64,000 bases of DNA, taken from Stenomitos frigidus ULC18 (GTDB lineage Bacteria; Cyanobacteriota; Cyanobacteriia; Leptolyngbyales; Leptolyngbyaceae). This document shows positions 54,106-63,683 of this stretch, one piece after another (position 1 is the first letter of the stretch; each line of letters starts with the position of its first letter). The stretch lies in the NCBI RefSeq assembly GCF_003003795.1, contig NZ_PVWK01000098.1, positions 86,951-150,950 on the forward strand, read 5' to 3'. Below the pieces are notes generated by a model. It saw only the letters and a program-made list of their open reading frames with translations, ran no database searches and was not told the origin of the DNA. A program made the translations under genes and the position numbers.

Positions 54106-54395
54106 GAACGTTAGATGAAATCAAGCAAATTTTGTTGGATCGTAAGTCCTGGCTTTTTGAGACCTATCAAATTACTGAGCTAGGGATTTTTGGCTCTTAT
54201 GCCAGGGGTCAGCAAACCCAGGAGAGTGATGTTGATGTATTGATTGATTATGAGCAGGCTCCAACGCTGTTTGAGTTGGTCAATCTGCGAGATTTTTTAG
54301 CGGATTTGATCGGGCTACCCGTTGATGTGGTCACTAAAAATGGCTTAAAACCCAGAATTCGCGATCGCGTGTTGTCAGAAGTGATTTACCTATGA
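54102..54395 (+). CDS. mntA: MntA-type nucleotidyltransferase antitoxin
   Basis: A 97-residue minimal nucleotidyltransferase with the GSx10DxD motif (GSYARGQQTQESDVD). MntA proteins act as antitoxins by transferring AMP units onto a tyrosine of their HEPN toxin partner. The stop overlaps the HepT start (ATGA), the usual order. Its last 14 codons, stop included, recur at 53234-53275. Confidence 0.92.
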   Translation: MRTLDEIKQILLDRKSWLFETYQITELGIFGSYARGQQTQESDVDVLIDYEQAPTLFELVNLRDFLADLIGLPVDVVTKNGLKPRIRDRVLSEVIYL

Positions 54396-54745
54396 CCGAG
54401 CGATCGCTAGCAGAATTCTTGCAGGATATTTTGGACACGATCGCCGATCTTGAGACTTTTACAGCCAATGTGGAGTTTGAGGCTTTTCAGGCGAATCGAG
54501 AAAAGGTGTTGGCTGTGGTCAAGTCCATCGAGATTTTAGGAGAAGCGGTCAAGAAAATTCCTGACAACATTCGTACCCAATATCCTGAGATGCCCTGGAA
54601 AGCCGTTGCTGGAATGCGGGATGTGCTGGTGCATGAATACTGGGGGATTGATGCCAACGTGGTTTGGGCAACCGTTCAAGAAGGTTTGCCACCGCTGAAG
54701 GCTGTGATCATCGAAGTGGCTGAAAAGCTACAGCGTACCGACTGA
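54392..54745 (+). CDS. hepT: HepT-type HEPN ribonuclease toxin
   Basis: A 117-residue helical HEPN protein with the RX4HXY motif (RDVLVHEYW), the active site of this RNase family; the tyrosine is the AMPylation target of MntA. The toxin cleaves RNA unless modified. The motif is intact, so the module may still work although it sits between fragments of a decayed type I restriction system. Confidence 0.92.
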   Translation: MTERSLAEFLQDILDTIADLETFTANVEFEAFQANREKVLAVVKSIEILGEAVKKIPDNIRTQYPEMPWKAVAGMRDVLVHEYWGIDANVVWATVQEGLPPLKAVIIEVAEKLQRTD

Positions 54746-54772
54746 ATCGATTGGAATAGTGAAGAGCCTGGT

Positions 54773-56238
54773 ATGAGTGACGAATTGATAGAATTGCCTG
54801 AAAGGTGGGAAGAAACTACTTTAGGGCAAATAGTCTTAGGTATCAGTTACGGACATACTGCATCTTCAACCGAGACGCCCGTTGGACCAAAATTTCTGCG
54901 GATAACTGATTTGCAGAATAACTCAGTTGATTGGGATACAGTCCCATATTGTGAGTGCGACAGCATAGAAAAATACAAACTCAAGAAGGGCGATATTGTT
55001 GTTGCAAGGACTGGAGCAACAACAGGCAAAAGCTTTTTGATTCAACATTGTCCTGAGCCTACAGTTTTTGCTTCATGCTTGATTAGGCTTCAGACATCTA
55101 CTTCTTGCTCTCCTGATTACCTTGCAGCCTTCATGCAAAGTGACAATTATTGGAAGCAGATTACTACTGTTAGCAAAGGAACTGCACAACCTGGAGTAAA
55201 TGCATCTATTCTGGCAACCCTTTCTGTTCCCCTGCCACCACTCAACGAGCAAAAGCGGATTGTTGCCAAGATTGAGGAGTTGAGAGAGCGGAGCCAGAAA
55301 GCGCGATCGGCTCTTTCAGCCATTCCCAACCTGTGCGACAAATTCCGGCAATCCGTCCTCGCTGCTGCTTTTCGGGGCGACCTCACCGCCGACTGGCGCA
55401 AACAAAACCCAGACTTTGAACCTGCTTCGGTGTTGTTGGAGAGGGTAGGGAAGGATCTGGGTCAAAATCTCGCTGATGTTCAGACTGAAATTGATAGAAC
55501 AGACGATGAGATCCCTTCAACCTGGGCTTGGGCAAAGCTGAAGTTGATGATTAAGAAAATCCAACCTGGCAATAACTTCCTTTGCCCCGAAGTCCCTGTA
55601 ACGGAAACTACTGTGGGTCTTGTCAAAATTAGTGCTGTTACGTGGGGAACGTTCAACCCTAAAGAAACGAAGACAGTAGCAGATCCATCGAAGGTAGATC
55701 CAAATCTATTTATCCAACCTGTGACCTTCTTGTTACTCGTGCAAACACCTTGGATCTGGTCGGTGCGTCGGTTGTGGTTGACGAGATTCACTACAAAATT
55801 ATGCTGAGTGATAAAGTTTGGCGAGCAGATATTCTTGAGGTGGACAAAAAATACATCAATTTCTATTTGCGATCCAAGGACGGTTGCAAGGAAATAGAAA
55901 GCCGTGCAACTGGCAACCAGCTTTCAATGCGAAACATATCCCAGAATGCTTTCAGAGATGTAGTCATTGCTATTCCTCCAATCGAGGAGCAGAAGGAGAT
56001 TGTGCGGCAGATTGAATCTTGTTTCAACAGCATTAATCAAAGCAAGCAAACCTATCAGGAAACTAAAGATTACCTTAATCAACTCGATCGCTCCATTCTC
56101 GCCAAAGCCTTCCGGGGTGAACTAGTCGAGCAAGACCCCAACGACGAACCTGCCTCTGTCCTGCTAGAGCGTATTCGTGCCGATCGAGAGCAGCAACAGT
56201 CAACCTCTAACCGTCGCAAGCGAGGTTTGGCAAAATGA
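54773..56238 (+). pseudogene. hsdS: Type I restriction specificity subunit HsdS, frameshifted
   Basis: The first frame carries target-recognition domain 1 (LPERWEETTLGQIVLGISYG) with the conserved LPPLNEQKRIVAKIEELRER coiled coil and ASVLLERV, then the start of domain 2 (PSTWAWAKLKLMIKKI). Near 55722 one G is missing: CCTGTGAC where CCTGGTGAC would give PGDLLVTRANTLDLVG. The second frame resumes at DLVGASVVVDEIHYKI and holds the second conserved coiled coil (IPPIEEQKEIVRQIES). HsdS recognises the DNA target for both methylation and cutting. With the hsdR/hsdM fusion, the whole system is unlikely to work. Confidence 0.9.
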
Positions 56239-56405
56239 AAGTACGCGAAGTCATTGCTTTACTGGAGGAAGATGGTTGGTATCTGGCGAAAACGAAAGGC
56301 AGTCATCGGCAGTTCAAACATCCAACTAAGCCCGGAAAAGTAACGGTGTCGGGTAAACCCAGTGTTGACATCCCCATTGGTACGCCTAAGAGCATTTTGC
56401 GATAG
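56235..56405 (+). CDS. hicA: HicA-type mRNA interferase toxin
   Basis: A 56-residue protein (MKVREVIALLEEDGWYLAKT, then KGSHRQFKHP and a C-terminal LR) with the HicA dsRBD-like fold and the catalytic His of GSHRQF. Its ATG overlaps the hsdS stop (ATGA). HicA cleaves mRNA and is neutralised by HicB, encoded 26 bp downstream. Confidence 0.92.
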   Translation: MKVREVIALLEEDGWYLAKTKGSHRQFKHPTKPGKVTVSGKPSVDIPIGTPKSILR

Positions 56406-56431
56406 GCACAATTACAGGAGAAAGAAGACTA

Positions 56432-56641
56432 ATGCGTTATGCCGTTGTGATTGAACAAGGTGAGACTAGCTATGGGGCTTATGTTCCAGACCTACCAGGC
56501 TGTGTCGCAGTTGCCGAGACTCTGGCAGAAGTGAGACAGTTAATTCAGGAAGCGATTCTGTTTCATCTGGAGGGGCTTCGAGAAGATGGTGATCCGATTC
56601 CTGAGCCAACCTCTATCCTTGAATACGTCGAAGCAGGTTAG
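56432..56641 (+). CDS. hicB: HicB-type antitoxin
   Basis: A 69-residue protein with the HicB partial RNase H-like fold: YAVVIEQGETSYGAYVPDLP, GCVAVAETLAEVRQLIQEAI and HLEGLREDGDPIPEPTS. It has no extra C-terminal DNA-binding domain, so autoregulation would need another part. A GGAGAAAG lies before the ATG. It pairs with hicA. Confidence 0.93.
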   Translation: MRYAVVIEQGETSYGAYVPDLPGCVAVAETLAEVRQLIQEAILFHLEGLREDGDPIPEPTSILEYVEAG

Positions 56642-56706
56642 TTGCGACATCTAGCCAAAGCCTTAACAGTAAAATGATGGCATAGGGCACCCCTAAACAT
56701 CCTCTT

Positions 56707-57282
56707 ATGACTCAAGCCAAACAGCGGTTTCTTAGCTTTGACGAATACCTGTCCTATGACGATGGCACAGAGAATCTGTACGAGCTATTTAACGGAGAAC
56801 TAATCGAGGTGCCACCAGAGTCGGGATTTAATGTCGAAATCGCCACCTTCTTGTTAATTCAGTTTGCCTCTATCCTTGGTTATCAAAGAGTCAGAGGGCA
56901 TGGGTTAGAACTAGAAGTTAGAGGCGAACCCAAAAATCTCTATCCTGACTTTGCCATTATCCAGGAAGAGCATATCCAATTGCTCAGACACCGCAATACC
57001 ATCCGGCTCAGTATGGCTCCACCGCTACTCGTGGTTGAAGTCGTCAGTCCCGGCGATTTGCAGCGCGATCGCGACTACATCGCTAAACGGATGCAATATC
57101 AGGATCGGGAGATCCCAGAATACTGGATTGTTGATCCACAACTAGAAAGCATTTTGGTGTTGACATTGGCTGGCGACCGTTACATTGAATCTGGCAGCTT
57201 TCAGAGGAGCGATGCCCTTCAGTCACCGCAATTTGGCACGCTTCACTTCATCCCTGCCCAAATTTTTGCAGCAGCAAGGTAA
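56707..57282 (+). CDS. Uma2 family endonuclease-like protein
   Basis: A 191-residue DUF820/Uma2 protein with the PD-(D/E)xK-like core YPDFAI, LLVVEVVSPGDLQRDRDYIAK and REIPEYWIVDPQ. Such proteins are highly multiplied in cyanobacteria; a nuclease role is predicted from fold only. It follows hicAB by 65 bp. Confidence 0.88.
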   Translation: MTQAKQRFLSFDEYLSYDDGTENLYELFNGELIEVPPESGFNVEIATFLLIQFASILGYQRVRGHGLELEVRGEPKNLYPDFAIIQEEHIQLLRHRNTIRLSMAPPLLVVEVVSPGDLQRDRDYIAKRMQYQDREIPEYWIVDPQLESILVLTLAGDRYIESGSFQRSDALQSPQFGTLHFIPAQIFAAAR

Positions 57283-57296
57283 TGGATACCTGGGTC

Positions 57297-57566
57297 TCAC
57301 TCATTTGCTGCGGTGAGCTTATCCAACTCATCCAGCAGTTTGGCAATCCGATCGCGGTTCTTGCGATCGCCCCAGGTTTCACTCTTCTGCAACCGCTTAC
57401 CAATCTCGCCCAGCCGTCCAACTAAACCTTTCTCAGGTGTCGGTTCTACTTCTGGCGTGAGTGCTTTAATGGCTGCCTTGATTTCATTAAGCGATAGGTT
57501 TTTAACAACTGCCTGCTTCAGCAGCTTAGACCGTCGTTCCTCATCTTTTATACGGGCGATCGGGAC
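57297..57566 (-). pseudogene. ParB-like C-terminal fragment cut by IS256
   Basis: From the IS end at 57566 a frame runs leftward (VPIARIKDEERRSKLLKQAV, then NLSLNEIKAAIKAL) to a stop at 57297. The ARIKDEE...NLSLNEIK stretch resembles the HTH-to-C-terminal transition of ParB-like partition proteins, and the rest is a helical Arg/Lys/Glu-rich tail. Its 5' part is not seen on the far side of the IS, so flanking DNA has been lost or rearranged. The assignment to ParB is tentative. Confidence 0.45.
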
Positions 57567-58861
57567 TGTAAAGTAGTTCGTGTCAAAGGTCAAAACAAGA
57601 TCTAATGAACTAACCTACCTGAGACACAAACGATGACCTTTCGACCCGAACTGATTGACGAGTTGCTCAAAGAATACCGGCACCCCAAAGACTTGATGGG
57701 CGAAGGCGGGATCTTCAAGCAACTGACTAAAGCCCTAGTCGAGCGCTGCTTGAGTGCGGAGTTGAGCACCCATTTGGCAGAGGAGCAGGGACAGCCAGAG
57801 GTTGAACGCCCCAGAAATCGCCGCAATGGCGCCAGTAAGAAGACCATCAAGGGCGAGTTTGGCGAAGTCGAGATTGGGGTGCCGCGTGACCGCAATGGTG
57901 CCTTTGAGCCGCAGTTAATCCAGAAGGGACAGACCCGCTTCAACGGCTTTGACGACAAGATTCTGTCGCTGTATGCGCGTGGCATGACCACGCGCGATAT
58001 TCAAGCTCAGTTGGAGGAACTGTACGGAGTGGAGGTGTCGCACACTCTGGTTTCCAACGTGACCGAAGCCGTGGAGCAAGAACGTAAGGCGTGGCAAAAT
58101 CGTAGCCTGGATGTGGTCTATCCCATTGTTTACCTGGATGCCATTATCGTGAAAGTGCGGCATGAGGGACGGGTGGTCAACAAAGCGATTCACCTGACGT
58201 TGGGGGTAAATCTAGCCGGACAGAAGGAATTGCTGGGGCTGTGGATGACGCAGAACGAATCGTCTAAGTTCTGGCTCTCGGTGCTCACCGAACTACAAAA
58301 CCGAGGTGTTAAGGACATTTTCATTGCTTGTGTCGATGGCTTGACGGGCTTTCCAGAAGCGATTGAAGTCGTCTTTCCTCAGACGAGTGTGCAGTTGTGT
58401 ATCGTTCACCTGGTGCGAAACGCCCTCAGCTGACCGCAAAGCCGTTGCCGCTGACCTGAAGCTGGTTTATGGTGCTGCTACAGAAGCCCAAGCAGAACAA
58501 GCTCTTGTTGACTTTGCCGAACACTGGGATAAGCAGTATGCCACTATCAGCAAAGCGTGGAGGAACCACTGGAACCGGATTATTCCCTTCTTTGCGTTTC
58601 CGCCCGACATCCGTAAAGCGATCGACACGACCAATGCGATTGAATCGCTAAACATGACGCTGCGGAAGGTTTTACGCAATCATCGTTCCTTTCCCACGGA
58701 TGAATCTGCGATGAAGGTGATTTACCTGGCCATCCACAACATCTCGAAAAAATGGACGATGCCGATCCGAGATTGGAAGGCTGCCCTCAATCGGTTCGCC
58801 ATTGAGTTTGAAGGGAGATTTCCTCTCTAGCTATTTCGCGCTTGACACAAACTACTTTACA
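57567..58861 (+). mobile_element. IS256-family insertion sequence
   Basis: About 1,295 bp between inverted ends TGTAAAGTAGTTYGTGTCAA. The 8-bp sequences outside the two ends do not match, so no target duplication is left, suggesting later recombination or deletion. It carries a frameshifted mutator-type transposase. Confidence 0.88.
57633..58830 (+). pseudogene. IS256 (mutator-type) transposase, frameshifted
   Basis: The first frame (MTFRPELIDELLKEYRHPKD to IVHLVRNALS, stop at 58433) holds the usual IS256 core with VYLDAIIVKVR and IACVDGLTGFPEAI. The next frame continues ADRKAVAADLKLVYGAATEA to the end, including TTNAIESLNMTLRKV with the catalytic Glu. The expected YVSW-type segment between LS and ADRK is gone, a loss that is not a multiple of three, so the enzyme is dead. 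Confidence 0.92.
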
Positions 58862-59037
58862 AACCCGACTTTTGACCATTCAGATCTAAGAAACTGGAAA
58901 TGAATGCTCATCAGGGCCTCTGCCTTATCTACCCAAGAAGATTTGACTGTTCCAAGCTAACAGTCGCCCTTTGGGTTTGGCATCTACTGAAATTAGAAAT
59001 GCCAAGCTTCAAATGTGTAGGAATACTTTTTGCAGCA

Positions 59038-59973
59038 TTACAATGACTTCTCCGTTTCCTGTTGATGCTGCCTGAGCTGTGCTAAAAACTTAAGAGCATA
59101 GCGCTCAAGCGGCCTACCGCTAAGCAATTCAATAAATTTGTCCAAGGGGTTTAGATCGACGATGTAGTTGCCAATTTTCACGCCCAGAGGTTCTAGGTGC
59201 TTGCCCTGTAGCTCTGTATGCAAAACTGGAAATTTTCTCGTCTTTAATTGCTGCAACAGCCAGAGTACATCACTATTTTCTTGAATCTGCTTGCTCTTGA
59301 ACTGATCCATTACACTACCCGCGATCGTATCTTTGTCAAAAGAAACCAATCCTGTGAGGTTAAATAACTGACTGCGCTCAATAAAGCACTGAGTTTGTTT
59401 TCTAGTTGGTAGTACCCCTAGCCCAAAGCGGTCGATAAACTGAGCAAGAGCACGGATAGGAATTGCGCTTTCTGTATCGCTAATATCAGGGGCGACCAAC
59501 AAAGAGGGTTGACCCAAGATTGAAACACTTTGCAAACCAGCACTGTCAAGGCTGACTTCAATCTGCCGATAAGTAGGTTTATTGACACAAGTCTCAGTGA
59601 TCTGTTGCCAATGTTCACCACTGAGAAACTCTAATAAGGCAATGTACTTACAGCCTAAACTGTGTCCTAACCAAAAGTAGTTCGTTTTGTCCTGGTAAAA
59701 GTCACTGCCCGTAATCGTTGAGAGTTCTTTACGAAGCACTTCCTGTTCTTTTAACAACCCGATCGCAATGTTCCAATGACGAAAACTAAACCTGAAGGGT
59801 AATGCGATGATTGTGTACCCTTCTTCAAATAACGTTTGTAAGAAATATCGGTAGAAAACAGTTGGGAAAGTGCCAAAGAATGCGCCACCAATGAATTGAA
59901 TGACCCCTTTGGGCTCAGGATGAACCGCTACCCAGCTAAAACTAACCGGACTAAACCTAAAAACTGGAGGCAT
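59038..59973 (-). CDS. DUF1350 family alpha/beta-hydrolase-like protein
   Basis: A 311-residue protein typical of DUF1350, found in cyanobacteria and plants: GVIQFIGGAFFGTFPTVFYR near residue 24, LPFRFSFRHWN, and the nucleophile-elbow-like GHSLGCKYIALL. An alpha/beta-hydrolase fold is likely but no reaction is established. The gene looks intact and of normal length, unlike many of its neighbours. Confidence 0.88.
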   Translation of the reverse strand: MPPVFRFSPVSFSWVAVHPEPKGVIQFIGGAFFGTFPTVFYRYFLQTLFEEGYTIIALPFRFSFRHWNIAIGLLKEQEVLRKELSTITGSDFYQDKTNYFWLGHSLGCKYIALLEFLSGEHWQQITETCVNKPTYRQIEVSLDSAGLQSVSILGQPSLLVAPDISDTESAIPIRALAQFIDRFGLGVLPTRKQTQCFIERSQLFNLTGLVSFDKDTIAGSVMDQFKSKQIQENSDVLWLLQQLKTRKFPVLHTELQGKHLEPLGVKIGNYIVDLNPLDKFIELLSGRPLERYALKFLAQLRQHQQETEKSL

Positions 59974-60129
59974 AACAGTTCTCTATTGTGAACAATTTTT
60001 GCAGAAGCGGACGCAGACAAATCTGAGGGGAACTAAATTTAAGGGGGTGGGTTTAATCCATCTCCCCTTAATCTGTCTGAGCCAGGCTCTCGACCATGCA
60101 CTTATGAGTTAGAGAACCTGAAGCCTCCC

Positions 60130-60696
60130 CTAATTAAGGGTAAGGAGCCCACCATTTTGAACCGTCAGTCCATAGACAATTTGATCGAGTGCCCTGTCGA
60201 CAATCTTTGGAGCCGTTGTGTTGTCGAAGAAGGTTCCACGCTGTTCTGCTGTCACCTGGATTTTTGCCCCTGCTGGTGGCGTTCCTCCCAATGACGAAAG
60301 CTGAATATCCACAAAGCCGCGAGCCTCAATGTCTAGAGCAGCGAGAGCAGCGTCAGTGGGACTGGGCTGTAGGATAAACAGTGCTGTTGCTTCAGCGGGA
60401 AGGAAAAGTGGGGAAAATCTATACTTATTACCGGCACCATCAGGCACTAAAGCCCCACCAGAGTTAATACCGGACGTATCAGCAAAAGTAATGATTTCAT
60501 CCAAGGTTACGCCTGAAGGGAGACGGGTCGTAAAGACCAAAGATAGGACAAGATCAAAGGGATTAACGTTGGCGATGGTGAGAAAATAACCCTGAAGGAT
60601 GTTACGACTTAACTTCTTGGCATTATTGAAAGCCGGTGGTAACACTTTAGGCAACTGAGGCTTGAGTAAGACTTCAAATGTAGAAACGAGTGCCAT
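60130..60696 (-). CDS. Hypothetical beta-rich protein
   Basis: A 188-residue protein without signal peptide. Its middle alternates strands and Gly/Pro/Asp turns (LPSGVTLDEIITFADTSG, GNKYRFSPLFLPAEATALFI), suggesting a beta-sandwich. A GGAGAG lies before the ATG. I recognise no family. It is separated from the DUF1350 gene by 157 bp on the same strand. Confidence 0.6.
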   Translation of the reverse strand: MALVSTFEVLLKPQLPKVLPPAFNNAKKLSRNILQGYFLTIANVNPFDLVLSLVFTTRLPSGVTLDEIITFADTSGINSGGALVPDGAGNKYRFSPLFLPAEATALFILQPSPTDAALAALDIEARGFVDIQLSSLGGTPPAGAKIQVTAEQRGTFFDNTTAPKIVDRALDQIVYGLTVQNGGLLTLN

Positions 60697-60854
60697 TTTT
60701 CTCTCCTTGTGAAAATCTATACATACCGTAACTCAGCTACCAGTGAATGTAGGGGTACCCCTATGGGTGCTTTTTGGGGTTGACGATTTGTAAGGGAGTT
60801 TAGATGAATGAAAAGCAGATGGGGTGCACTCAGATCTCGACCAGAAGCCCGTTT

Positions 60855-61235
60855 TCAGGTTGTTTTCTTGGCTTCAACAATGATAATGGTGGACGCTTCG
60901 CTTTTTATCACTTTGGTGGAGCGAGTTAGAAGAAAGTCACAAATGCCGTTCAGCCCGACGGCTTCTTCGATCGTAAAGTCTTCGCCAGAAAAGAGGCTGA
61001 TTTTGCGATCGAGAATGCGCCGCACTTCCAGCAGTACCGGGTAAATGATGCCTTCAGACCGGGCTTTTTCACTGCCAGATGTGGCAACAATGGGTAAGGT
61101 TTCTTTGAGGGTGCCCGCCAACAACTCGGAGGGCGCGATCGGTTCAACGGTGGGGATGAAGCGATCGCCTTCTACCGTGGTGAGGTTAAAGGCATCTTTG
61201 GCTTTGCGGATAGTGGTGAATTGGCTGTAGGGCAT
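60855..61235 (-). pseudogene. PD-(D/E)xK-like protein, frameshifted
   Basis: A 126-residue frame with SLFSGEDFTIEEAVGLNGIC and IIIVEAKKTT, then stop. In relatives the EAKK is followed by an N-L-x-x-G stretch, and the other frame reads NNLKTGFW directly after, so a base is gained in the A run at the end of EAKK. The ExK motif is retained but the rest of the nuclease-like fold is lost. The start ATG overlaps the DUF2283 stop. Confidence 0.7.
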
Positions 61236-61447
61236 CAGGACGGTGCCGTGAGTTGCGCCAGGAGTGGTTTTTCTTTGGCAAGCTGGCTCACGTTGAGCAC
61301 GGAAAAACCCAGGATCTGCCCCTGCTGGTCAACCCACTCCAGGATTGCGTCGTGATCGATTTCTCGCATATAGCCGGGTGCATCTGAGAAGAGAACTTCT
61401 AGAAAGTCTGCTTCTGGATCGAACCAAATTTTTACGGTTTGGGACAT
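61235..61447 (-). CDS. DUF2283 family protein
   Basis: A 70-residue protein with the DUF2283 pattern: KIWFDPEADFLEVLFSDAPG, then DHDAILEWVDQQGQILGFSV and LNVSQ. These small proteins are usually found in toxin-antitoxin-like pairs with unknown partner. GGAG precedes the ATG, and the stop overlaps the next gene by one base (TGATG). Confidence 0.88.
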   Translation of the reverse strand: MSQTVKIWFDPEADFLEVLFSDAPGYMREIDHDAILEWVDQQGQILGFSVLNVSQLAKEKPLLAQLTAPS

Positions 61448-61539
61448 ACCTGCTCTCCTGCTTTCAGGTTAAGGTGTGGATGGGTTTTGGTCGAGTGTGT
61501 TAGACGTGAAGCCTATGACTTAGAAAATTGGGCAAAAAG

Positions 61540-61665
61540 ATGAAGACGACTATTTTGATTGATGATCAACTCGTTAATGAGGCGCTTGAGGCGACAGGTT
61601 TGGCGACACAGGAAGAAGTGGTCGCACTAGGTCTAAAAACCTTAATTAATACCAATTTAATGTGA
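61540..61665 (+). pseudogene. VapB-like antitoxin truncated by IS630
   Basis: A 41-residue frame (MKTTILIDDQLVNEALEATG, then EEVVALGLKTLI) matches the N-terminal ribbon-helix-helix half of VapB-type antitoxins. Its end (NTNLM) is encoded by the inverted end of the following IS630 element. Toxin-binding C-terminal half and the VapC partner are missing. Confidence 0.75.
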
Positions 61666-62778
61666 AGCCGCGTAGAAAAGTGCTTCTAAAATAAAGTTGT
61701 AGGACGAAACCGACATCACTTGTTCCAACGTCAGTTGATCAAACAGGTCTTGAACGCGTTCCCGCAACGCTTGCAAGGAAGGAAATAGCTGATTTTTCAG
61801 TGGTTGTTTGAGCAGTTGCCAGAACCGTTCAATTGGGTTGAGTTCGGGACTATGGGCAGGTTGCACTAAAGGAATAATGTTCTCGGGCCAACGAATCGCG
61901 CTCGTCATGTGTGCCGGAGCTTGATCCACCTGTAAAATGGCCCAATCCTCCCCTAACTGTTGAGAGAGCCAATCCAAAAACTCCTGAAAACACTCACCAT
62001 TAAGTTTGGGATACTCGTGCAAGAAATGAGCACCACTCAAAGGAGCGATCGCTCCATAAATCCAGAAATTCTCTCGTCCCCACTGCACCGCCACCTTGGG
62101 CTTGACTCCCTTGGCCGTAATCACTTTGCCACTCTGAGTCTTTAACCCGACTCGGCTTTCATCTTGACAAAGATAGTGAATCACTTTCCCCTGCGCCAAC
62201 AGACTCTCTAGCGCAATGAGGGCAGCTCCAAGGTTTTTTTAAAAGTCTCAACCGCCTGCTCATTCTGCTGATGACTCTGCGGACGAGGCACTTTGAGTTT
62301 CCCACCCAGCAGATACCTCACCGTGGCATAGACGGTGCCATACTCCACCGTCAGCCCGTGTTTCTCCTGCAGCCATTCCACAATCGCCCCATAACTGCGG
62401 AAGCCTTCTGGGTTTTGCAACTGCCGTTGCAGATCGGCCAGCACCTCAGCGTTGATTTTGCGCTCATTCCCAGGAGCCTTGTTGACTTGCAGCAATTGCT
62501 TGAGTCCACCACGACGGTATTTTTGTAGCCAGCGTGTGATGGTGGAAGTATCGCGTCCCAGACGTTTGCCAATTTCTTGTTGTTGCGTCACCTGCCCACT
62601 TTTGAGCCACCAACGCATCTGAAGTTTTTCTTTGGCAATCGCCTCTCGCACATGCTGGAGTTGTTTCTTCAGTTCAGCTTCGCTTTCGGTAATCTCAATA
62701 TTGAAGGGGCGACTCATAGCATATTTTAGGGCTTGACTTTATGACTCATATTATATGTTTCCTCACATTAAATTGGTA
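61650..62778 (-). mobile_element. IS630-family insertion sequence 2
   Basis: About 1.1 kb bounded by inverted repeats TACCAATTTAATGTGA (61650-61665 and 62763-62778), with TA at the outer edge and TTAA just outside on both sides. It is unrelated in its ends to element 1. Transposase stop codon lies in the left repeat. It disrupts the VapB-like gene. Confidence 0.9.
61657..62717 (-). CDS. IS630 transposase with -1 frameshift at A7
   Basis: The first frame (62717 to 62208, RPFNIEITESEAELKKQLQH) holds the HTH part (GKRLGRDTSTITRWLQKYRR). Near its end a run of seven A before CC allows a -1 shift to the second frame: FKK-NLGAALIALESLLAQGKV. The DDE core follows (CQDESRVGLKT, LQVDQAPAHM, HSPELNPIERFW). 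The two-frame arrangement is a known IS630 feature; all catalytic residues are present, so this element may be active. Confidence 0.88.
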
Positions 62779-62830
62779 TTAAGTGGGTTCAAGGTTGTTG
62801 AAAGCGGTGCTTTAAGGAAGGTTTCTGGCT

Positions 62831-63325
62831 ATGACAAGCAATATTGCGAGCAATTCCGAAATGAAATCTGATAGTTCCGTAATCACTGCCAAAATCGAGC
62901 TGCTGCAAGCAAAAGTTGACGACGCAATCAAAAAAGTCCGAGGTAATAGACGAGATAATCGGAGAAAAGCTTCTCTCATAAAGTTGACGGCTACTTTCTG
63001 TTCAGCCACGGCGACAATTTTGCTTGGGTTAAAAGTGCCCAACCTAGAATCGCAACTTAAGGATATTGCATTTGTTTTGACTGCGTTAATTACTCTACTG
63101 AGCGCATTAGAACCATTCTTCAACTTCAGAGCTTTGTGGGTAGAACACGAAATAGCTCTATGGAAGTTTCATCGGCTAAGAGATAAGATCGAGTTCTACC
63201 TTGCTGGTAACAAACCTGAAAAGATGAGCATCGATGAAATTAATGGCTTTCACGCTGAGTTTCAAATCATATGGGACGATTTGAGCCAGTCTTGGATCAA
63301 CTATAGAAAACAAGAAAAGTCTTAA
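62831..63325 (+). CDS. SLATT/DUF4231-like two-TM protein
   Basis: A 164-residue protein. An N-terminal helical region (residues about 18-45, Arg/Lys rich) is followed by two TM helices (LIKLTATFCSATATILLGLK and IAFVLTALITLLSALEPFF) and a helical C-terminal domain (ALWVEHEIALWKFHRLRDKI). This matches the SLATT/DUF4231 pattern: two-TM effectors predicted to form pores in nucleotide-sensing defence systems. No cyclase or sensor gene lies next to it here; it stands alone after the IS630 element. Confidence 0.75.
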   Translation: MTSNIASNSEMKSDSSVITAKIELLQAKVDDAIKKVRGNRRDNRRKASLIKLTATFCSATATILLGLKVPNLESQLKDIAFVLTALITLLSALEPFFNFRALWVEHEIALWKFHRLRDKIEFYLAGNKPEKMSIDEINGFHAEFQIIWDDLSQSWINYRKQEKS

Positions 63326-63382
63326 AAGTCCTTCGTAGCCAGTAATTTGATATGATTGGCTAGCCGTGATCTAGACTAGCAA

Positions 63383-63667
63383 GTGCCTCGTAATGATATT
63401 GACCGCATCAGAGAGAAAATTCGCCTCCGCCAGTATGATATGTCTGCTCATGCGATGGAAGAAATGGCTGAAGATCTACTGACTATCTTGGATGTAGAGG
63501 AAGCAGTTCTGAACGGTCAGGTCATTCGGGTTGAAAAAGATGATCCCAGAGGCACAAAATATACAGTAGTGGGGACTGCATTAGATCAACAAACACCTGT
63601 TGGAGTGGTTGGACGTTTCGCTAGCACCGGAAGCTATCTAATCATAACGGTTTATGAAGTCACTTAA
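63383..63667 (+). CDS. DUF4258 family putative toxin
   Basis: A 94-residue protein starting at GTG 63383. It has the DUF4258 pattern: RIREKIRLRQYDMSAHAMEEM, TILDVEEAVLNGQVI, DPRGTKYTVVG and YLIITVYEV. DUF4258 proteins are usually toxin-like partners of YgiT-type zinc-finger antitoxins, which follow here on the same strand. Mechanism is not established. Confidence 0.85.
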   Translation: MPRNDIDRIREKIRLRQYDMSAHAMEEMAEDLLTILDVEEAVLNGQVIRVEKDDPRGTKYTVVGTALDQQTPVGVVGRFASTGSYLIITVYEVT

Positions 63668-63683
63668 CTTGAGGGCTAATCAT

